A DNA stretch of 64,000 bases, taken from contig JBGAUT010000004.1 of NCBI GenBank assembly GCA_044228505.1, positions 186,001 through 250,000 of the forward strand, given 5' to 3'. Below the pieces are notes generated by a model. That model did not search any database and was not told the origin of the DNA. It saw only the letters and a program-made list of their open reading frames with translations. The stretch is from JAEUKA01 sp044228505. GTDB taxonomy: Bacteria; Myxococcota_A; Polyangia; Palsa-1104; JAEUJZ01. The position numbers were made by a program, and so were the translations under genes. This document shows, in pieces, positions 42,625-52,329 of this stretch (within the stretch, counting starts at the first letter, position 1; the number at the start of each line of letters is the position of its first letter).

Positions 42625-43700
42625 GGCACACCAGCTCTTCCAAATCCAAATCCCACCCCACCGCTTGGCGTAATCTCGGCATCGGATCGCAGGTGATGAG
42701 GATTGGACACATCGGGCCAGCCCGTCAGCCCCACATGTCGATCCAGTCCACACGCAAGGGGCGCAATCGGTAGTGACAAAGCCAGTTCGCACGCCGCAGC
42801 CAGTCCAATCGGACCATCCAGCAGATGCGTCACCACCACTCCCAATCCGTATGAATGCGCCAGCAGGGCCAGCTCTCTGCTCCGTCGGAGTCCCAGCATC
42901 GCCGGCTTCAGCACCCAGGCCGCGCACCCCTGCGCAGGAAGCAAACCGTCCAGTTGGGAACCCGCTGCAAGAGACTCATCCGCTGCCCACGGTACCGCGC
43001 AAACTCCGAGTGTTGCCAGACTCTGCACAGAGGTTGGTTGCTCCACAAACTGCGGGTGTAGCGCGGCATATTGGGTGAGACGTTTGCGGGCCTCACCAGG
43101 AGTAAAAACCCCGTTGGCATCCAGCCGTAGCACAAAGTCTTGGCCCAGCTCCCGTCGCAGAGAGAAAAGCATATGAAGCTCTTCATCTGCCTCTTTTTCT
43201 GGTCTTCCGACTTTCACTTTCAGTGTACGGATTCCCCTCTCGATCGCACCGCGGGCCTCAGCCAGGCTGCTCACCACCGCGTTGCGCGGAATCGCAGTCC
43301 GCTCTTGTCCGCCGAGCAGTGTCGCGACACTGACCCCGCGTGAGCGAGCCAGCAGATCACACAGTGCCGACTCCCATGCAAAGCGCGCCGCTGCCACAGA
43401 ATCAAGCCAAGGACATAGCGGCCACCCATCGGCATCATATCCACATATCCGCCGCTCGATATCGGCGAGCGCGGCGATACAGTCCGACAGGCCTTCTTGA
43501 CTGTGACCACTCAGAGGGGAGGCTTCACCGATCCCTCGCGCACCGTGGTGATCCCAGATCTCCAAAACGATTCCACTGCGACTAGACCAAGACTGCTTGG
43601 CGTTGGCAAACGACTCGCGCAGCGCCCCCTTATGTACATAGATCCGCGAGCCCGCAAGGAGCAGGTCACCGTCACCGAGTGTTGGCCAAGCGCGACTCAC
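42615..43700 (-). CDS. menC: o-succinylbenzoate synthase
   Basis: 361 residues, enolase superfamily. Dehydrates SHCHC to o-succinylbenzoate. Barrel motifs: TLKVKVG (K-x-K acid/base), LRLDANG, VEQP, ADESL (metal ligands) and WVLKPAML (second lysine). The start is the GTG in a GTGA overlap with the menA stop. Confidence 0.93.
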   Translation of the reverse strand: MSRAWPTLGDGDLLLAGSRIYVHKGALRESFANAKQSWSSRSGIVLEIWDHHGARGIGEASPLSGHSQEGLSDCIAALADIERRICGYDADGWPLCPWLDSVAAARFAWESALCDLLARSRGVSVATLLGGQERTAIPRNAVVSSLAEARGAIERGIRTLKVKVGRPEKEADEELHMLFSLRRELGQDFVLRLDANGVFTPGEARKRLTQYAALHPQFVEQPTSVQSLATLGVCAVPWAADESLAAGSQLDGLLPAQGCAAWVLKPAMLGLRRSRELALLAHSYGLGVVVTHLLDGPIGLAAACELALSLPIAPLACGLDRHVGLTGWPDVSNPHHLRSDAEITPSGGVGFGFGRAGVPWI

Positions 43701-44605
43701 AAGACGATTCCCAACGCGAACAGGAGTCCATGAACCAACAGCAGGCGCGCCGTCCCCGCCAGGGTTCGATTCAGGGGTGCACCCCGATCGCGCAGCACGG
43801 ACCGACCCAGCGGAACCGCCAGCGGAAGACTAAGCAGCGGTAGCAGAGCTGCTCGTCCAAGCTGACCCGACATGCACAGATAGAGGGGTATCACAAACGC
43901 AGTCGCCAGCAGAACCCAATACTCCGCGACTCCAAAGCTCCGACCAAAGCGCACAACCAGCGTTCGCTTGCCTGCTTTGACATCTGTAGATCCATCGCGA
44001 AGGTTGTTCACGACCAGCACTGCCGTGGCCAGCGCGCCCACCGGTAGCGCCGCATAGAAGGCCAGGGCACAGAGCCGCCCAGCCTCGACAAACACGGTGC
44101 CACAGACCGCTACCAAGCCAAAGAACACGAACACAAACAGATCACCGAGTCCGTTATATCCAAGCGGATACGGACCCCCGGTGTAGGCAATTCCGGATGC
44201 GATCGACAGCACCCCGATGAGCAGCACATACGGCCCCGCCACCCAGGTCAGATAGATCCCCATCACCGTCGCCAGTGCAAAGCTGATGTACATTCCCAAG
44301 CGAACATTGTGGGGTGCAATCAGACCCGCCTGGGTGACCCGCAGCGGTCCCAGTCGTTCCTCGGTATCCGCGCCTTTTTCATAGTCGAACACATCGTTGG
44401 CGAGGTTGGTACCGATCTGAATGAACACCGCGCCAAACAGTGCCGCCAGCGCGGGCAGAAGTCGCATCGCGTGCATCGTATGGGCGACTGCCGTGCCGAT
44501 GACCACTGGGATCAGTCCGACGGTAAGAGTCGCTGGACGAGTCGCCAGGAGCCACGCTCGCAGCGAGTCCTTGGCAACGCCTTGGGGCACTGTTTGCCGG
44601 CTCAT
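43697..44605 (-). CDS. menA: 1,4-dihydroxy-2-naphthoate polyprenyltransferase
   Basis: 302 residues, UbiA superfamily with about nine membrane helices. Prenylates DHNA with a polyprenyl chain. The two aspartate motifs are GTNLANDVFDYEKGADT and NNLRDGSTDVKAGKRTL. ATG 44605 is fixed by the ATGA overlap with the menB stop; the open frame would extend 69 codons into menB. Confidence 0.95.
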   Translation of the reverse strand: MSRQTVPQGVAKDSLRAWLLATRPATLTVGLIPVVIGTAVAHTMHAMRLLPALAALFGAVFIQIGTNLANDVFDYEKGADTEERLGPLRVTQAGLIAPHNVRLGMYISFALATVMGIYLTWVAGPYVLLIGVLSIASGIAYTGGPYPLGYNGLGDLFVFVFFGLVAVCGTVFVEAGRLCALAFYAALPVGALATAVLVVNNLRDGSTDVKAGKRTLVVRFGRSFGVAEYWVLLATAFVIPLYLCMSGQLGRAALLPLLSLPLAVPLGRSVLRDRGAPLNRTLAGTARLLLVHGLLFALGIVL

Positions 44606-45432
44606 GGAAACCGCTTGAACTTCTTGAAGTTGGGCTTCCGTTTTTCTAGGAACGCCTCCTTTCCTTCGCGCCCTTCTTCGGTCATGTAGTACAGCAGCGT
44701 GGCACTTCCGGCCAGCTCCTGAAGACCGGCCTGGCCGTCGCAGTCTGCGTTCAGAGAGGCCTTCAGAAAGCGTAGGGCGGTCGGGCTGTTCTGCAGCATT
44801 TCCCGGGCCCACTTGAGCGTCTCTGTCTCTAGCTCTGCGAGCGGGACGACGGTGTTGACCAGCCCCATTTGCAGCGCTTGCTGGGCATCATACTGACGAC
44901 AGAGAAACCAGATCTCGCGGGCCTTCTTTTGACCGACGATCCGCGCCATATAGGAAGCGCCGTAGCCACCATCAAAGCTACCGACCTTGGGACCAGTCTG
45001 TCCAAAGCGCGCATTGTCTGCTGCGATTGTTAGATCACAGAGCATGTGTAGGACGTGTCCGCCACCAATCGCGTAACCGGCAACCATCGCGATCACGGGC
45101 TTCGGCAGCGTGCGGATCTGCCGCTGCACATCGAGCACGTTCAGGCGCGGAATGCCGTCTTCACCGACATAGCCACCTTGACCCCGAACGCGCTGATCGC
45201 CACCGGAACAGAACGCCTCATTCCCTTCCCCAGTCAGGATCACGACACCGATGTCCCCATCATCACGCGCATCGGTAAACGCGATCGACAGTTCCTTTAC
45301 GGTACGCGGACGGAAGGCGTTGCGGACCTCTGGACGGTTGATGGTGATCTTGGCAATTCCGTCGTCTGTTTTTTCGTACTTGATGTCCTGAAAGCCCAGG
45401 TTGTCGACGGACTTCCACTGTGTCTCGCTCAT
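44602..45432 (-). CDS. menB: 1,4-dihydroxy-2-naphthoyl-CoA synthase
   Basis: 276 residues, crotonase fold. Performs the Dieckmann cyclisation of OSB-CoA. MenB signatures: EAFCSGGDQRVRG, GYAIGGGHVLHMLCDLTIAADNARFGQTGPKVGSFDGGYG, and the C-terminal NFKKFKRFP. The sequence is of the enteric type I kind, whose members need bicarbonate in place of an acidic residue (known for the family). Its start overlaps the menD-menH stop in ATGA. Confidence 0.96.
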   Translation of the reverse strand: MSETQWKSVDNLGFQDIKYEKTDDGIAKITINRPEVRNAFRPRTVKELSIAFTDARDDGDIGVVILTGEGNEAFCSGGDQRVRGQGGYVGEDGIPRLNVLDVQRQIRTLPKPVIAMVAGYAIGGGHVLHMLCDLTIAADNARFGQTGPKVGSFDGGYGASYMARIVGQKKAREIWFLCRQYDAQQALQMGLVNTVVPLAELETETLKWAREMLQNSPTALRFLKASLNADCDGQAGLQELAGSATLLYYMTEEGREGKEAFLEKRKPNFKKFKRFP

Positions 45433-47993
45433 GGATGAGATGCTCCGTGATGGTCGTGAAAAGGATGCTTCGATTGCAAAGCAGAACGCACCAGATCGGG
45501 TACTTCAACGATCAAGTTATGACCTGCGTTCGCAACAATCTGATGAGTGACAAAGGAACTCCGCTTCGCAAGCTCGGTCCCAATCATCGAAAACTTTTGA
45601 TCGAGCGCACCGGTCAGCAGAAGGGTTGGGACGCTCAGTGTGGGTAGCATCGGCCACAGATCCGGCATCCGTCCGGTGCCCAGCGTTTTCAGCACCCAGG
45701 ACAGCGCTTTCGGCTGATGTCCGAGACGGGCTGTTCGCTGCTCTGCCAGCGCCTCCGCAGACAGTCGCTGTTGGGAGTCAAACAGGGGCAACTCCTCCCA
45801 CTGTTTCACAAACTCTGGAAGTCCCTGGGTGAGTAGCTTATCGATCAGCGAATCTTCCCACTTGATTCGCGTAGCGCGAACGCTGGAATCCGCAATTCCC
45901 GGATCGACTCCGACCAGCGTAAGCGACGATATTCTGTGGGGATGCCGAAGTGCCGCAGCAAGCGCCAAGCGAGCGCCCAGCGAATAGCCATGCAGCGAAA
46001 AGCGCGGATAGGGAATCCGTGCCACCAGCGCATCGACCACCGCGAAAAAGTCAGCAGCAGGAAGCAGCCACGGGGACGGTCCATGACCGGGAAGATAGTC
46101 ATTTGTATAGGAACCCCCAAGCCGCTGCGCGATCGGCTGCCAGAGCGTAGGAGACCCCAAAAAGCCATGCCAGAACACACCGGGCAGAGTCTCTTTAGGA
46201 GTCGCAATCGCTGCCCCTAGACCGCCATCCGATTGTGTCAACTCCGTCGCCAATTGTCCGTAGATGCGCTTTCGACGCTTGACGCCATCTTCGCCAGGAA
46301 CCACCGCTTCGATGAGCCAAGGCCGGTCCGCAGACATCGCTTGCGCAAGCGCAGATTGGAGGCTGGACAGGTCCGAGACCCGCTGATACGGAATCGCAAA
46401 CGCCGCCGCTGCGTGCGAAAGATCCACATCCTGAGCGGTCAGGAACAGTGACTCGAAATACGGATGAGCAACGGAATTGCTCCCAATCGGAAGCTGCTCG
46501 AAAATCCGTCCGCCCCCATTTTGAACCACCACGACCGCAAGTGGACCAGACACCGCTCGCAACACCCCAAGTCCGCCCACATCATGGAGCGCACTCAGGT
46601 CGCCAAGCAGCAGGGCGAGTGGGCGATCGAGCAGACTCCGCGCTCCAGCCGCCCCGGCGATGAGCCCATCGATGCCGCTGGCACCCCGCTGATGCAGCAC
46701 CCGCAGCGGCTTTGTGCTCGGACGACAATACAGATCGAGATCGCGTACGGGCAGACTATTGCCAATCACCAGGGCGGAATCTGTGGGAAGCGCATCGATG
46801 ACGGCTTGCGCGATCTGACCTTCGGAAAACACCGCGTCCGAAAGATTCGCCGACACTACCTTCCAAACCCGGCGCTCGGCATCGGAAAACACCGCTTGCC
46901 AGGTCAAATCGGGAGTCCGGATTGGGAGCCTGTCCGCCACCCGATTCAGCAGCTCTGCCGGATCGCCAAAGATCAGAAGCGACGCACTGCCGTGCGGATC
47001 GTTCCAACCATACGGAGCAATCACCACCCGCTGACAATCAGGATGCTCGGCCAGGTACTGCCCATACGATGCTGACACCACCGGACCGCCCAGCTCGATG
47101 AGTAGCTCGGGTCGCTGCTGCTTGCGAAAGCTCGGACTCCGCAGTGCCGCGTCAAATCCTCCACAAACCTGTGATCCAGTACCGAAACGAACGCCGCTGG
47201 TGGCTTCCGCCCAGATCGGAAAGCCGGTCTTGTAATGAAGCGCCAGCACCGCCCTCCGGAGCTCGTCACCACGACTGCCACACCACGCTGGACCACAGAC
47301 CATCACACCCCGCTGCACCCCCTCACATACACGGGACAGCGCGAGCACGGCCTCTGCATCCATCGCACGGAGGGCCGGAAAAACCGTCGGTGCCCCGCGA
47401 TGAATCAACTCGGTGAGCAATCGATTCCAAGGCTCTTCGCTCGCATGTTCCATCGGATCGAGCGGCTTGCGAAACCGCGCATTCACATGAACCGGACCAG
47501 GCACCGGACTGGTTGCGAAGTGGACCGCTTGTGAGGCAATCCGCACCACCGCGTGGAGCGCAGAAGGAGCCGGATCGGGAAGACCGAGCTCCGCATAATG
47601 GCGTGCAAAGTGCCCAAACAACTTGACCTGATCGATGGTCTGCGCCGCCGCACAATCGTAGTCTTCCCACGGTCTGTCGGCAGTCACAATCAACATGGGC
47701 ACATGACTCTGCGCCGCTTCAATCACCGCCGGTAGATAATGGGCCCCAGCAGTTCCGGAAGTACAAAGGAGTGCGCTCGGATGACCGCTCACTCGCGCCT
47801 GTCCCAGCGCAAAGAAGGCCGCGACCCGTTCATCCAGCACAATGTGTTTGCGGATGCGCGGCTCTTGTGCAAATGCCAACGCCAGCGGAGTCGAGCGCGA
47901 TCCCGGACTTATTACAACATCCCGGATTCCGGCACTGGCCAGCGTCGCAACAAACAGTCGCGCCCAAGCGCTGTGCAGATCGCTTGCGCTCAC
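45429..47993 (-). CDS. menDH: fused SEPHCHC synthase (MenD) and SHCHC synthase (MenH)
   Basis: 854 residues. Residues 1-555 are MenD, ThDP-dependent: VISPGSRSTPLALA, DERVAAFFALG, CTSGTAGAHYLPAVIEA, and a GDLSALHDVGGL ThDP site with Mg ligands. Residues about 590-840 are an alpha/beta hydrolase matching MenH: VFWHGFLGSPTLWQPIAQ (oxyanion loop), HGYSLGARLALA (nucleophile serine), a later GALDQKF (aspartate) and NAGHNL (histidine). The product of MenD is the substrate of MenH, so the fusion joins consecutive steps. GTG 47993 overlaps the menF stop in GTGA. No frameshift separates the domains. Confidence 0.93.
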   Translation of the reverse strand: MSASDLHSAWARLFVATLASAGIRDVVISPGSRSTPLALAFAQEPRIRKHIVLDERVAAFFALGQARVSGHPSALLCTSGTAGAHYLPAVIEAAQSHVPMLIVTADRPWEDYDCAAAQTIDQVKLFGHFARHYAELGLPDPAPSALHAVVRIASQAVHFATSPVPGPVHVNARFRKPLDPMEHASEEPWNRLLTELIHRGAPTVFPALRAMDAEAVLALSRVCEGVQRGVMVCGPAWCGSRGDELRRAVLALHYKTGFPIWAEATSGVRFGTGSQVCGGFDAALRSPSFRKQQRPELLIELGGPVVSASYGQYLAEHPDCQRVVIAPYGWNDPHGSASLLIFGDPAELLNRVADRLPIRTPDLTWQAVFSDAERRVWKVVSANLSDAVFSEGQIAQAVIDALPTDSALVIGNSLPVRDLDLYCRPSTKPLRVLHQRGASGIDGLIAGAAGARSLLDRPLALLLGDLSALHDVGGLGVLRAVSGPLAVVVVQNGGGRIFEQLPIGSNSVAHPYFESLFLTAQDVDLSHAAAAFAIPYQRVSDLSSLQSALAQAMSADRPWLIEAVVPGEDGVKRRKRIYGQLATELTQSDGGLGAAIATPKETLPGVFWHGFLGSPTLWQPIAQRLGGSYTNDYLPGHGPSPWLLPAADFFAVVDALVARIPYPRFSLHGYSLGARLALAAALRHPHRISSLTLVGVDPGIADSSVRATRIKWEDSLIDKLLTQGLPEFVKQWEELPLFDSQQRLSAEALAEQRTARLGHQPKALSWVLKTLGTGRMPDLWPMLPTLSVPTLLLTGALDQKFSMIGTELAKRSSFVTHQIVANAGHNLIVEVPDLVRSALQSKHPFHDHHGASHP

Positions 47994-49423
47994 GACACGA
48001 CTCCCAACACAGAAAGCATCGCCCGCAGCTTGGCCGACGTCTCGTGGTACTCCTTGTGCGGCAGCGAACCGGCCACGACTCCCGCCCCCGCATAGAGCCA
48101 CGCCCGCTGCTTACACAGCAGCGCAGAACGAATTGCGACCCAAAACTCACCGTCTCCGGCTGCATCAAACCATCCCACGGGTGCGGCGTAGAGTCCCCGG
48201 TTTGCCGGCTCATGCTTGGCCAAAAAGCGCGCTGCTTGGTCTCGCGGCAGCCCACAGACCGCCGGAGTTGGATGCAAGCAGGCCAGCAATCGAAGCACAT
48301 GCTGCTCTGCCTCAAGCTCCCCTTGAATCGGCGTACACAGGTGATGGACGTTGCGCAACGAACGCAAGCCAGTTGCAGCGATCACCGGATCATTCACCCC
48401 GCACTCACGCAGTGAATCGACAATCGCAGTGACCACATGAGCATGCTCGCGCCGTTCCTTGTCATCACCAAGCAAGGACTCTTTGACCATTTCATCGTCG
48501 CTGACAAGTCCCCTAGGCCTGGTTCCGGCCAGCGCTTCGGTCCGTACCATACAACCGCGCTTTTCAATCAGCAGCTCTGGGGTTGCGCCCAAAAACACAG
48601 CGCCAGTTCGCTCCAATGCAAATCGATTGCATCCAGAATAAGAATCATCTAATAAGCGTAATATATGCTGGGGATCAAACGCTCGGTCCGCTTCTAGCAT
48701 GCTTCGCCGAGCGGGAACCACCTTCACGAAGGTTCCGTGCGCAATCTCGGCAAGCGCTGCTTCGATCATCGCGCCATAGCGCTCACAGGACAGGTCCTCG
48801 CGCTGGACCACCACCGGTGAATTCCCAACTGTTCCGCTTTCGTTTGACAGGGCACGCTCGATCGCCTCAAGTTCGGACTCGATCGGGCCAAGATGGACAA
48901 GCTCGCTGGCACGGATCGCAAGCTGAAGGAAGCTATCGGAATCGGAGCGGAGGACCAGCCAGCGTGGCAGTGCAAAGCTGGCATCACGAAACGAGTGCCA
49001 CGGATCTGGGTCCAGCTCGGACTGGGCTGGTGCGGCCACCGGGACCGCCTGGGGTTGTTCATTACGTAGATTCGCGTCAAACCGAAAGCCACCATACAGC
49101 CGAGGTCGTGGGGCCGACTCACAGCCCGCTTGGCGCTGTTCGATGACCCTGCTAAACAGCAGATCCGCAGCCCTTTGCAGCGCATCGACCACGCAGGCTC
49201 CATCGACCCCAAGCAGCGCCGCCTCGCCCATTCCAGCGACGGAAAACGATGTGGACCGGGAGTCCGGTGGAGCCCAGTATAACATCGGACCAGGGAGCCC
49301 AGCAGCGGCCAGCGCCGCGCAGCCCAGCGGAGAGTGAATCACGCACCGCGCCGTCAGAACAAAGAGCGGATCACCGGTCGCTCCATCTGATTCCTTTTGC
49401 AGGTTCTGTAGCAGCGCTCGCAC
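47990..49423 (-). CDS. menF: isochorismate synthase
   Basis: 477 residues, chorismate-binding family. Converts chorismate to isochorismate, the first committed step. Family motifs: VKVVPARR, FLGATPELLI, TEALAGTRPRG, HAHVVTAIVDSL, LHPTPAVCGLPRDQA and VAIRSALL. GAGVVAGSLPHKEYHET near the C-terminus contains the metal-binding glutamate region. Length is normal. It starts four bases after the menG stop. Confidence 0.95.
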   Translation of the reverse strand: MRALLQNLQKESDGATGDPLFVLTARCVIHSPLGCAALAAAGLPGPMLYWAPPDSRSTSFSVAGMGEAALLGVDGACVVDALQRAADLLFSRVIEQRQAGCESAPRPRLYGGFRFDANLRNEQPQAVPVAAPAQSELDPDPWHSFRDASFALPRWLVLRSDSDSFLQLAIRASELVHLGPIESELEAIERALSNESGTVGNSPVVVQREDLSCERYGAMIEAALAEIAHGTFVKVVPARRSMLEADRAFDPQHILRLLDDSYSGCNRFALERTGAVFLGATPELLIEKRGCMVRTEALAGTRPRGLVSDDEMVKESLLGDDKERREHAHVVTAIVDSLRECGVNDPVIAATGLRSLRNVHHLCTPIQGELEAEQHVLRLLACLHPTPAVCGLPRDQAARFLAKHEPANRGLYAAPVGWFDAAGDGEFWVAIRSALLCKQRAWLYAGAGVVAGSLPHKEYHETSAKLRAMLSVLGVVS

Positions 49424-49426
49424 GGA

Positions 49427-50170
49427 CTAGGATTCCTTGCTCGGGGTTGCAACATACAGCGTTGCCACCCCAAATGTCAGCGGCTCAACGGAAAGTACCG
49501 TCAAGTTGCACGCTGCCATCAGCTTGGCAAATTCCGGCGCATCGGGGAACGCGGCGATCGAGCGCTGCAAGTAGCGATACTCCGCAGACCCCGACAAAAG
49601 CGATCCCAGCCACGGCACCACGCTATGAACATGGAAGCGGGCGAGTCCCCCCATGACACCATGCCTGGGCTCTGCCAGCTCCAGAATCGCAATCCGACCA
49701 CCGGGCTTGGTGATCCGCGCCATCTCGCGCAGGGCCTTCGGACGATCGGGAACGTTGCGAATCCCAAACGCCATGCAGACGCTGTCAAACGAGCTGTCCG
49801 CGAACGGAAGAGACTCGGCATTGCCTTCGATCAGCGTGATCTGTTTGTGAAGCGCGGACTCTTTGATCTTGCGCTCACCCACTGCAAGCATCTTCTTCGA
49901 GGGATCGAGTCCGGTCACCTGAACCTGCGGCTCAGTCCGCGCCACCATCATCGCCAGATCTGCGGTTCCGGTCGCCAGATCCAGCACCCGATGGGAGGGT
50001 GAGAGCCGAAGCGCAGCGACAGTCTTTTTGCGCCAGCGCTGGTCGATTCCCAGGGAGATGATCCGGTTTAATAGATCATAGCGATCGGCAATGCCATCGA
50101 ACATCTGGCCGCTGCCTTCGCGCACTCCCTCTGCCGTTCCTTCCATCGATACCGGACTCTGTTTGGTCAT
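49427..50170 (-). CDS. menG: demethylmenaquinone methyltransferase
   Basis: 247 residues, UbiE/MenG family; SAM-dependent methylation of demethylmenaquinone. Signatures: MFDGIADRYDLLNRIISLGIDQRWRK, VLDLATGTADLAMM (SAM site), CMAFGIRNVPDRPKALREM and GGRIAILELAEP. Given the full men cluster and absence of ubi genes in the window, menaquinone rather than ubiquinone is the probable product. Its start overlaps the DAHP synthase stop in ATGA. Confidence 0.95.
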   Translation of the reverse strand: MTKQSPVSMEGTAEGVREGSGQMFDGIADRYDLLNRIISLGIDQRWRKKTVAALRLSPSHRVLDLATGTADLAMMVARTEPQVQVTGLDPSKKMLAVGERKIKESALHKQITLIEGNAESLPFADSSFDSVCMAFGIRNVPDRPKALREMARITKPGGRIAILELAEPRHGVMGGLARFHVHSVVPWLGSLLSGSAEYRYLQRSIAAFPDAPEFAKLMAACNLTVLSVEPLTFGVATLYVATPSKES

Positions 50171-51150
50171 GGTGCCACCGCTTGCAGACTCTGCAGAACG
50201 TGTTGCAGTTCCTCTGCACGAAGCGCCTGTGGTCCGTCGCTCAGCGCTCGCCCCGGATCATCGTGGGTCTCGATCATGACCCCCGCCGCACCAGCCGCCA
50301 GCGCCGCCCGAGCCAGCGGCAGAATCAAGTCGCGCCGCCCAGTTCCATGCGAAGGATCAACAATCACTGGCAGCCTATGGACGTTGGCGAGCAGCGCCAC
50401 CGCAGTCAGATCCACCAGGTTTCGCGTCGATGGATCAAAGCCGCGAATTCCGCGCTCACAGAGCACAACGCCGCTTGATCCGTGATGCAAAAGGTACTCT
50501 GCCGCGAGCAGCCACTCATCAATGGTGGCCGACATCGCCCGCTTGAGCAGCACCGGCTTCCCAACTTGTCCCACACGCTTGAGGAGCGCGAAGTTTTGCA
50601 TGTTGCGCGAGCCAATCTGAATCAGATCCGCAAGCTCTGCCACGGCGGTCACATCGTGCTCGGACAATACTTCTGTCACGACGCGCAGACCGTACTTGGT
50701 GGCGGCATCTCGCATCCAAGACAGCGCTGGATCACCGTGTCCTTGAAAGTTATACGGAGAGCTGCGCGGCTTGAACGCGCCCCCACGCAAAAACGTCACT
50801 CCCAAGGGAGCCAGGCGAGCCGCAATCGCATCGATCTGTTCCGGCGATTCCACGCTGCAAGGTCCACACATCAGCGTCGGTCGGCTCCCACCGATTGGGT
50901 GTCCTGTGACCAAGACTTGCGGCCCCTGCTTATCGATACGTGGATGTTCAGGAACTGGCACAGAGACGCTGCCGACTCCCTGAATCTGCGCCACCGCCAA
51001 CGGGTCAACTCCCGTGGAATGGGCGGCTACCACGAACTGAATTCCGCCGCTGCCGACACCGCGCTCAATCGACGCAACCCACAGTCCCAAGGAGGCAAGC
51101 TCCCGCTTCACAGCCTGAGGGTCCGCATCTTCCCGAAGTGAAACGATCAT
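50167..51150 (-). CDS. aroF: 3-deoxy-D-arabino-heptulosonate 7-phosphate (DAHP) synthase, type I beta
   Basis: 327 residues. Catalyses the first step of the shikimate pathway. The core has GPCSVESPEQI, FLRGGAFKPRSSPYNFQGHG, DLIQIGSRNMQNF, KPVLLKRAMSATIDEWLLAAEYL and IVDPSHGTGRRD. The N-terminal 70 residues are an extra ferredoxin-like domain that is a regulatory region in several AroF/AroG-like enzymes of this type. Location inside the menaquinone operon suggests dedicated chorismate supply. Confidence 0.93.
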   Translation of the reverse strand: MIVSLREDADPQAVKRELASLGLWVASIERGVGSGGIQFVVAAHSTGVDPLAVAQIQGVGSVSVPVPEHPRIDKQGPQVLVTGHPIGGSRPTLMCGPCSVESPEQIDAIAARLAPLGVTFLRGGAFKPRSSPYNFQGHGDPALSWMRDAATKYGLRVVTEVLSEHDVTAVAELADLIQIGSRNMQNFALLKRVGQVGKPVLLKRAMSATIDEWLLAAEYLLHHGSSGVVLCERGIRGFDPSTRNLVDLTAVALLANVHRLPVIVDPSHGTGRRDLILPLARAALAAGAAGVMIETHDDPGRALSDGPQALRAEELQHVLQSLQAVAP

Positions 51151-51159
51151 GTGTTGCCT

Positions 51160-52251
51160 CTACTTTTCACGGTGTACAAGTGCCAAGGCAACCTGCTCCA
51201 GCGCCGAGCGAGCCCGCGATGAAGGCAGCGGCGCAAGGGCCGCGATGGCTTCCGCAGAGCGCATTCGCGCCAATGAAATACACTCCTCTACCACTCCTTT
51301 TTCCCACAGCACTGCCGTCAGATGTTGTTCGAGCAGTGGGGAAAGACAGAGCGCGTCTTTTTCGCACGCGGCCGCCAATTCTTCACCGAGCGATGGTGCT
51401 CGCTCGATCGCAAGGAGTAGCGGATAGGTCATCTTCCCTTCATGTAGATCCGCAAACAGCGACTTCCCTACCACCTCCGGATTTCCCGCCAAGTCGAGAA
51501 CGTCGTCGATCACCTGAAACGCTACGCCCAGATTGCGTCCGTAGCTCTCCAGTAGCAGACAGTGGTCCGCAGACACTCCGCCCGCACAGCCGCCCGCAAA
51601 CAGAGCCCAGCGAAACAGGCTCGCGGTCTTTCCTTCGACGATCCGAAAGTAGTCCGCAACCGTGCCCCGGACGTTGCCGCGATTGGCCAGTTGAAGCGCC
51701 TCTGCTTCCAAGATTTCGTGCAGAACGCTCAGACTTTTGTCGAGCAATCCGGGGACTCCTACCCGCTGAATCCGCCGCAGCGCATCGACCAGGAGCCAGT
51801 CTCCGGCATAGATGCTTCCCGCGTTGCCGTAGATCACCCGTGCCGTATCCACCCCGCGCCGCTTGTCTCCCAGGTCGATCACATCATCATGAAGCAGGGT
51901 GGCAGAGTGGACAAGCTCGACGGCAATCGCCAGTTCACGTGCTGCCGCACCGAAGCCACTGCCGACCCGCGCCGCCAGCGCTACGCACAGAGGTCGCAGC
52001 CGCTTTCCTTTTTGAGAAAGCAGATGACGAGCACTGTCATGAACCGGCGTGTCGCGGTGTTCAATCGCTGCCAGTCCGGCTTCGACTTCTGCGAGATCCG
52101 ATCCCATCCAGCGTCGCAACTGACTGAGCGTATTCGCCAGGGTCTCTACTTTGTGATTGGCAGAGACGGTCGACAAAATCGAAAGCACATCCTTGGCTGA
52201 ATCTACTGACTCGGGAACTTGCGATTCCGCATCCACTTGGCACCGATCCAT
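51160..52251 (-). CDS. polyprenyl diphosphate synthase
   Basis: 363 residues, trans-isoprenyl synthase. First aspartate-rich motif LLHDDVIDLGDKRRG (DDxxD) and second QVIDDVLDLAGN (DDxxD). The upstream G-K-R-L-R-P (KGKRLRPLCV) is the isopentenyl site. The length and the small residue pair before the first motif (SATLLHDD) indicate a long-chain (hepta- to decaprenyl) product, which would supply the MenA tail; chain length is inferred. An N-terminal extension of about 40 residues is poorly conserved. First biosynthetic gene of the operon. Confidence 0.9.
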   Translation of the reverse strand: MDRCQVDAESQVPESVDSAKDVLSILSTVSANHKVETLANTLSQLRRWMGSDLAEVEAGLAAIEHRDTPVHDSARHLLSQKGKRLRPLCVALAARVGSGFGAAARELAIAVELVHSATLLHDDVIDLGDKRRGVDTARVIYGNAGSIYAGDWLLVDALRRIQRVGVPGLLDKSLSVLHEILEAEALQLANRGNVRGTVADYFRIVEGKTASLFRWALFAGGCAGGVSADHCLLLESYGRNLGVAFQVIDDVLDLAGNPEVVGKSLFADLHEGKMTYPLLLAIERAPSLGEELAAACEKDALCLSPLLEQHLTAVLWEKGVVEECISLARMRSAEAIAALAPLPSSRARSALEQVALALVHREK

Positions 52252-52329
52252 AGATAAAGAGGAATCTTAAAGAAGAGAGCCTCTGTTTTTGTTGACTGCC
52301 ATTCGCTATCCGGGCATTCCTGACGACCC

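Noticed and set aside
42625..42927. N-terminal extension of menE
   Set aside because: The frame is open but overlaps menC coding sequence and adds 101 low-complexity residues absent from the family; GTG 42624 gives a normal protein.
44606..44812. N-terminal extension of menA
   Set aside because: It overlaps menB, and ATG 44605 lies in an ATGA coupling overlap with a normal UbiA N-terminus.
47994..48101. N-terminal extension of menD-menH
   Set aside because: It overlaps menF; GTG 47993 in GTGA fits coupling and the MenD N-terminus.
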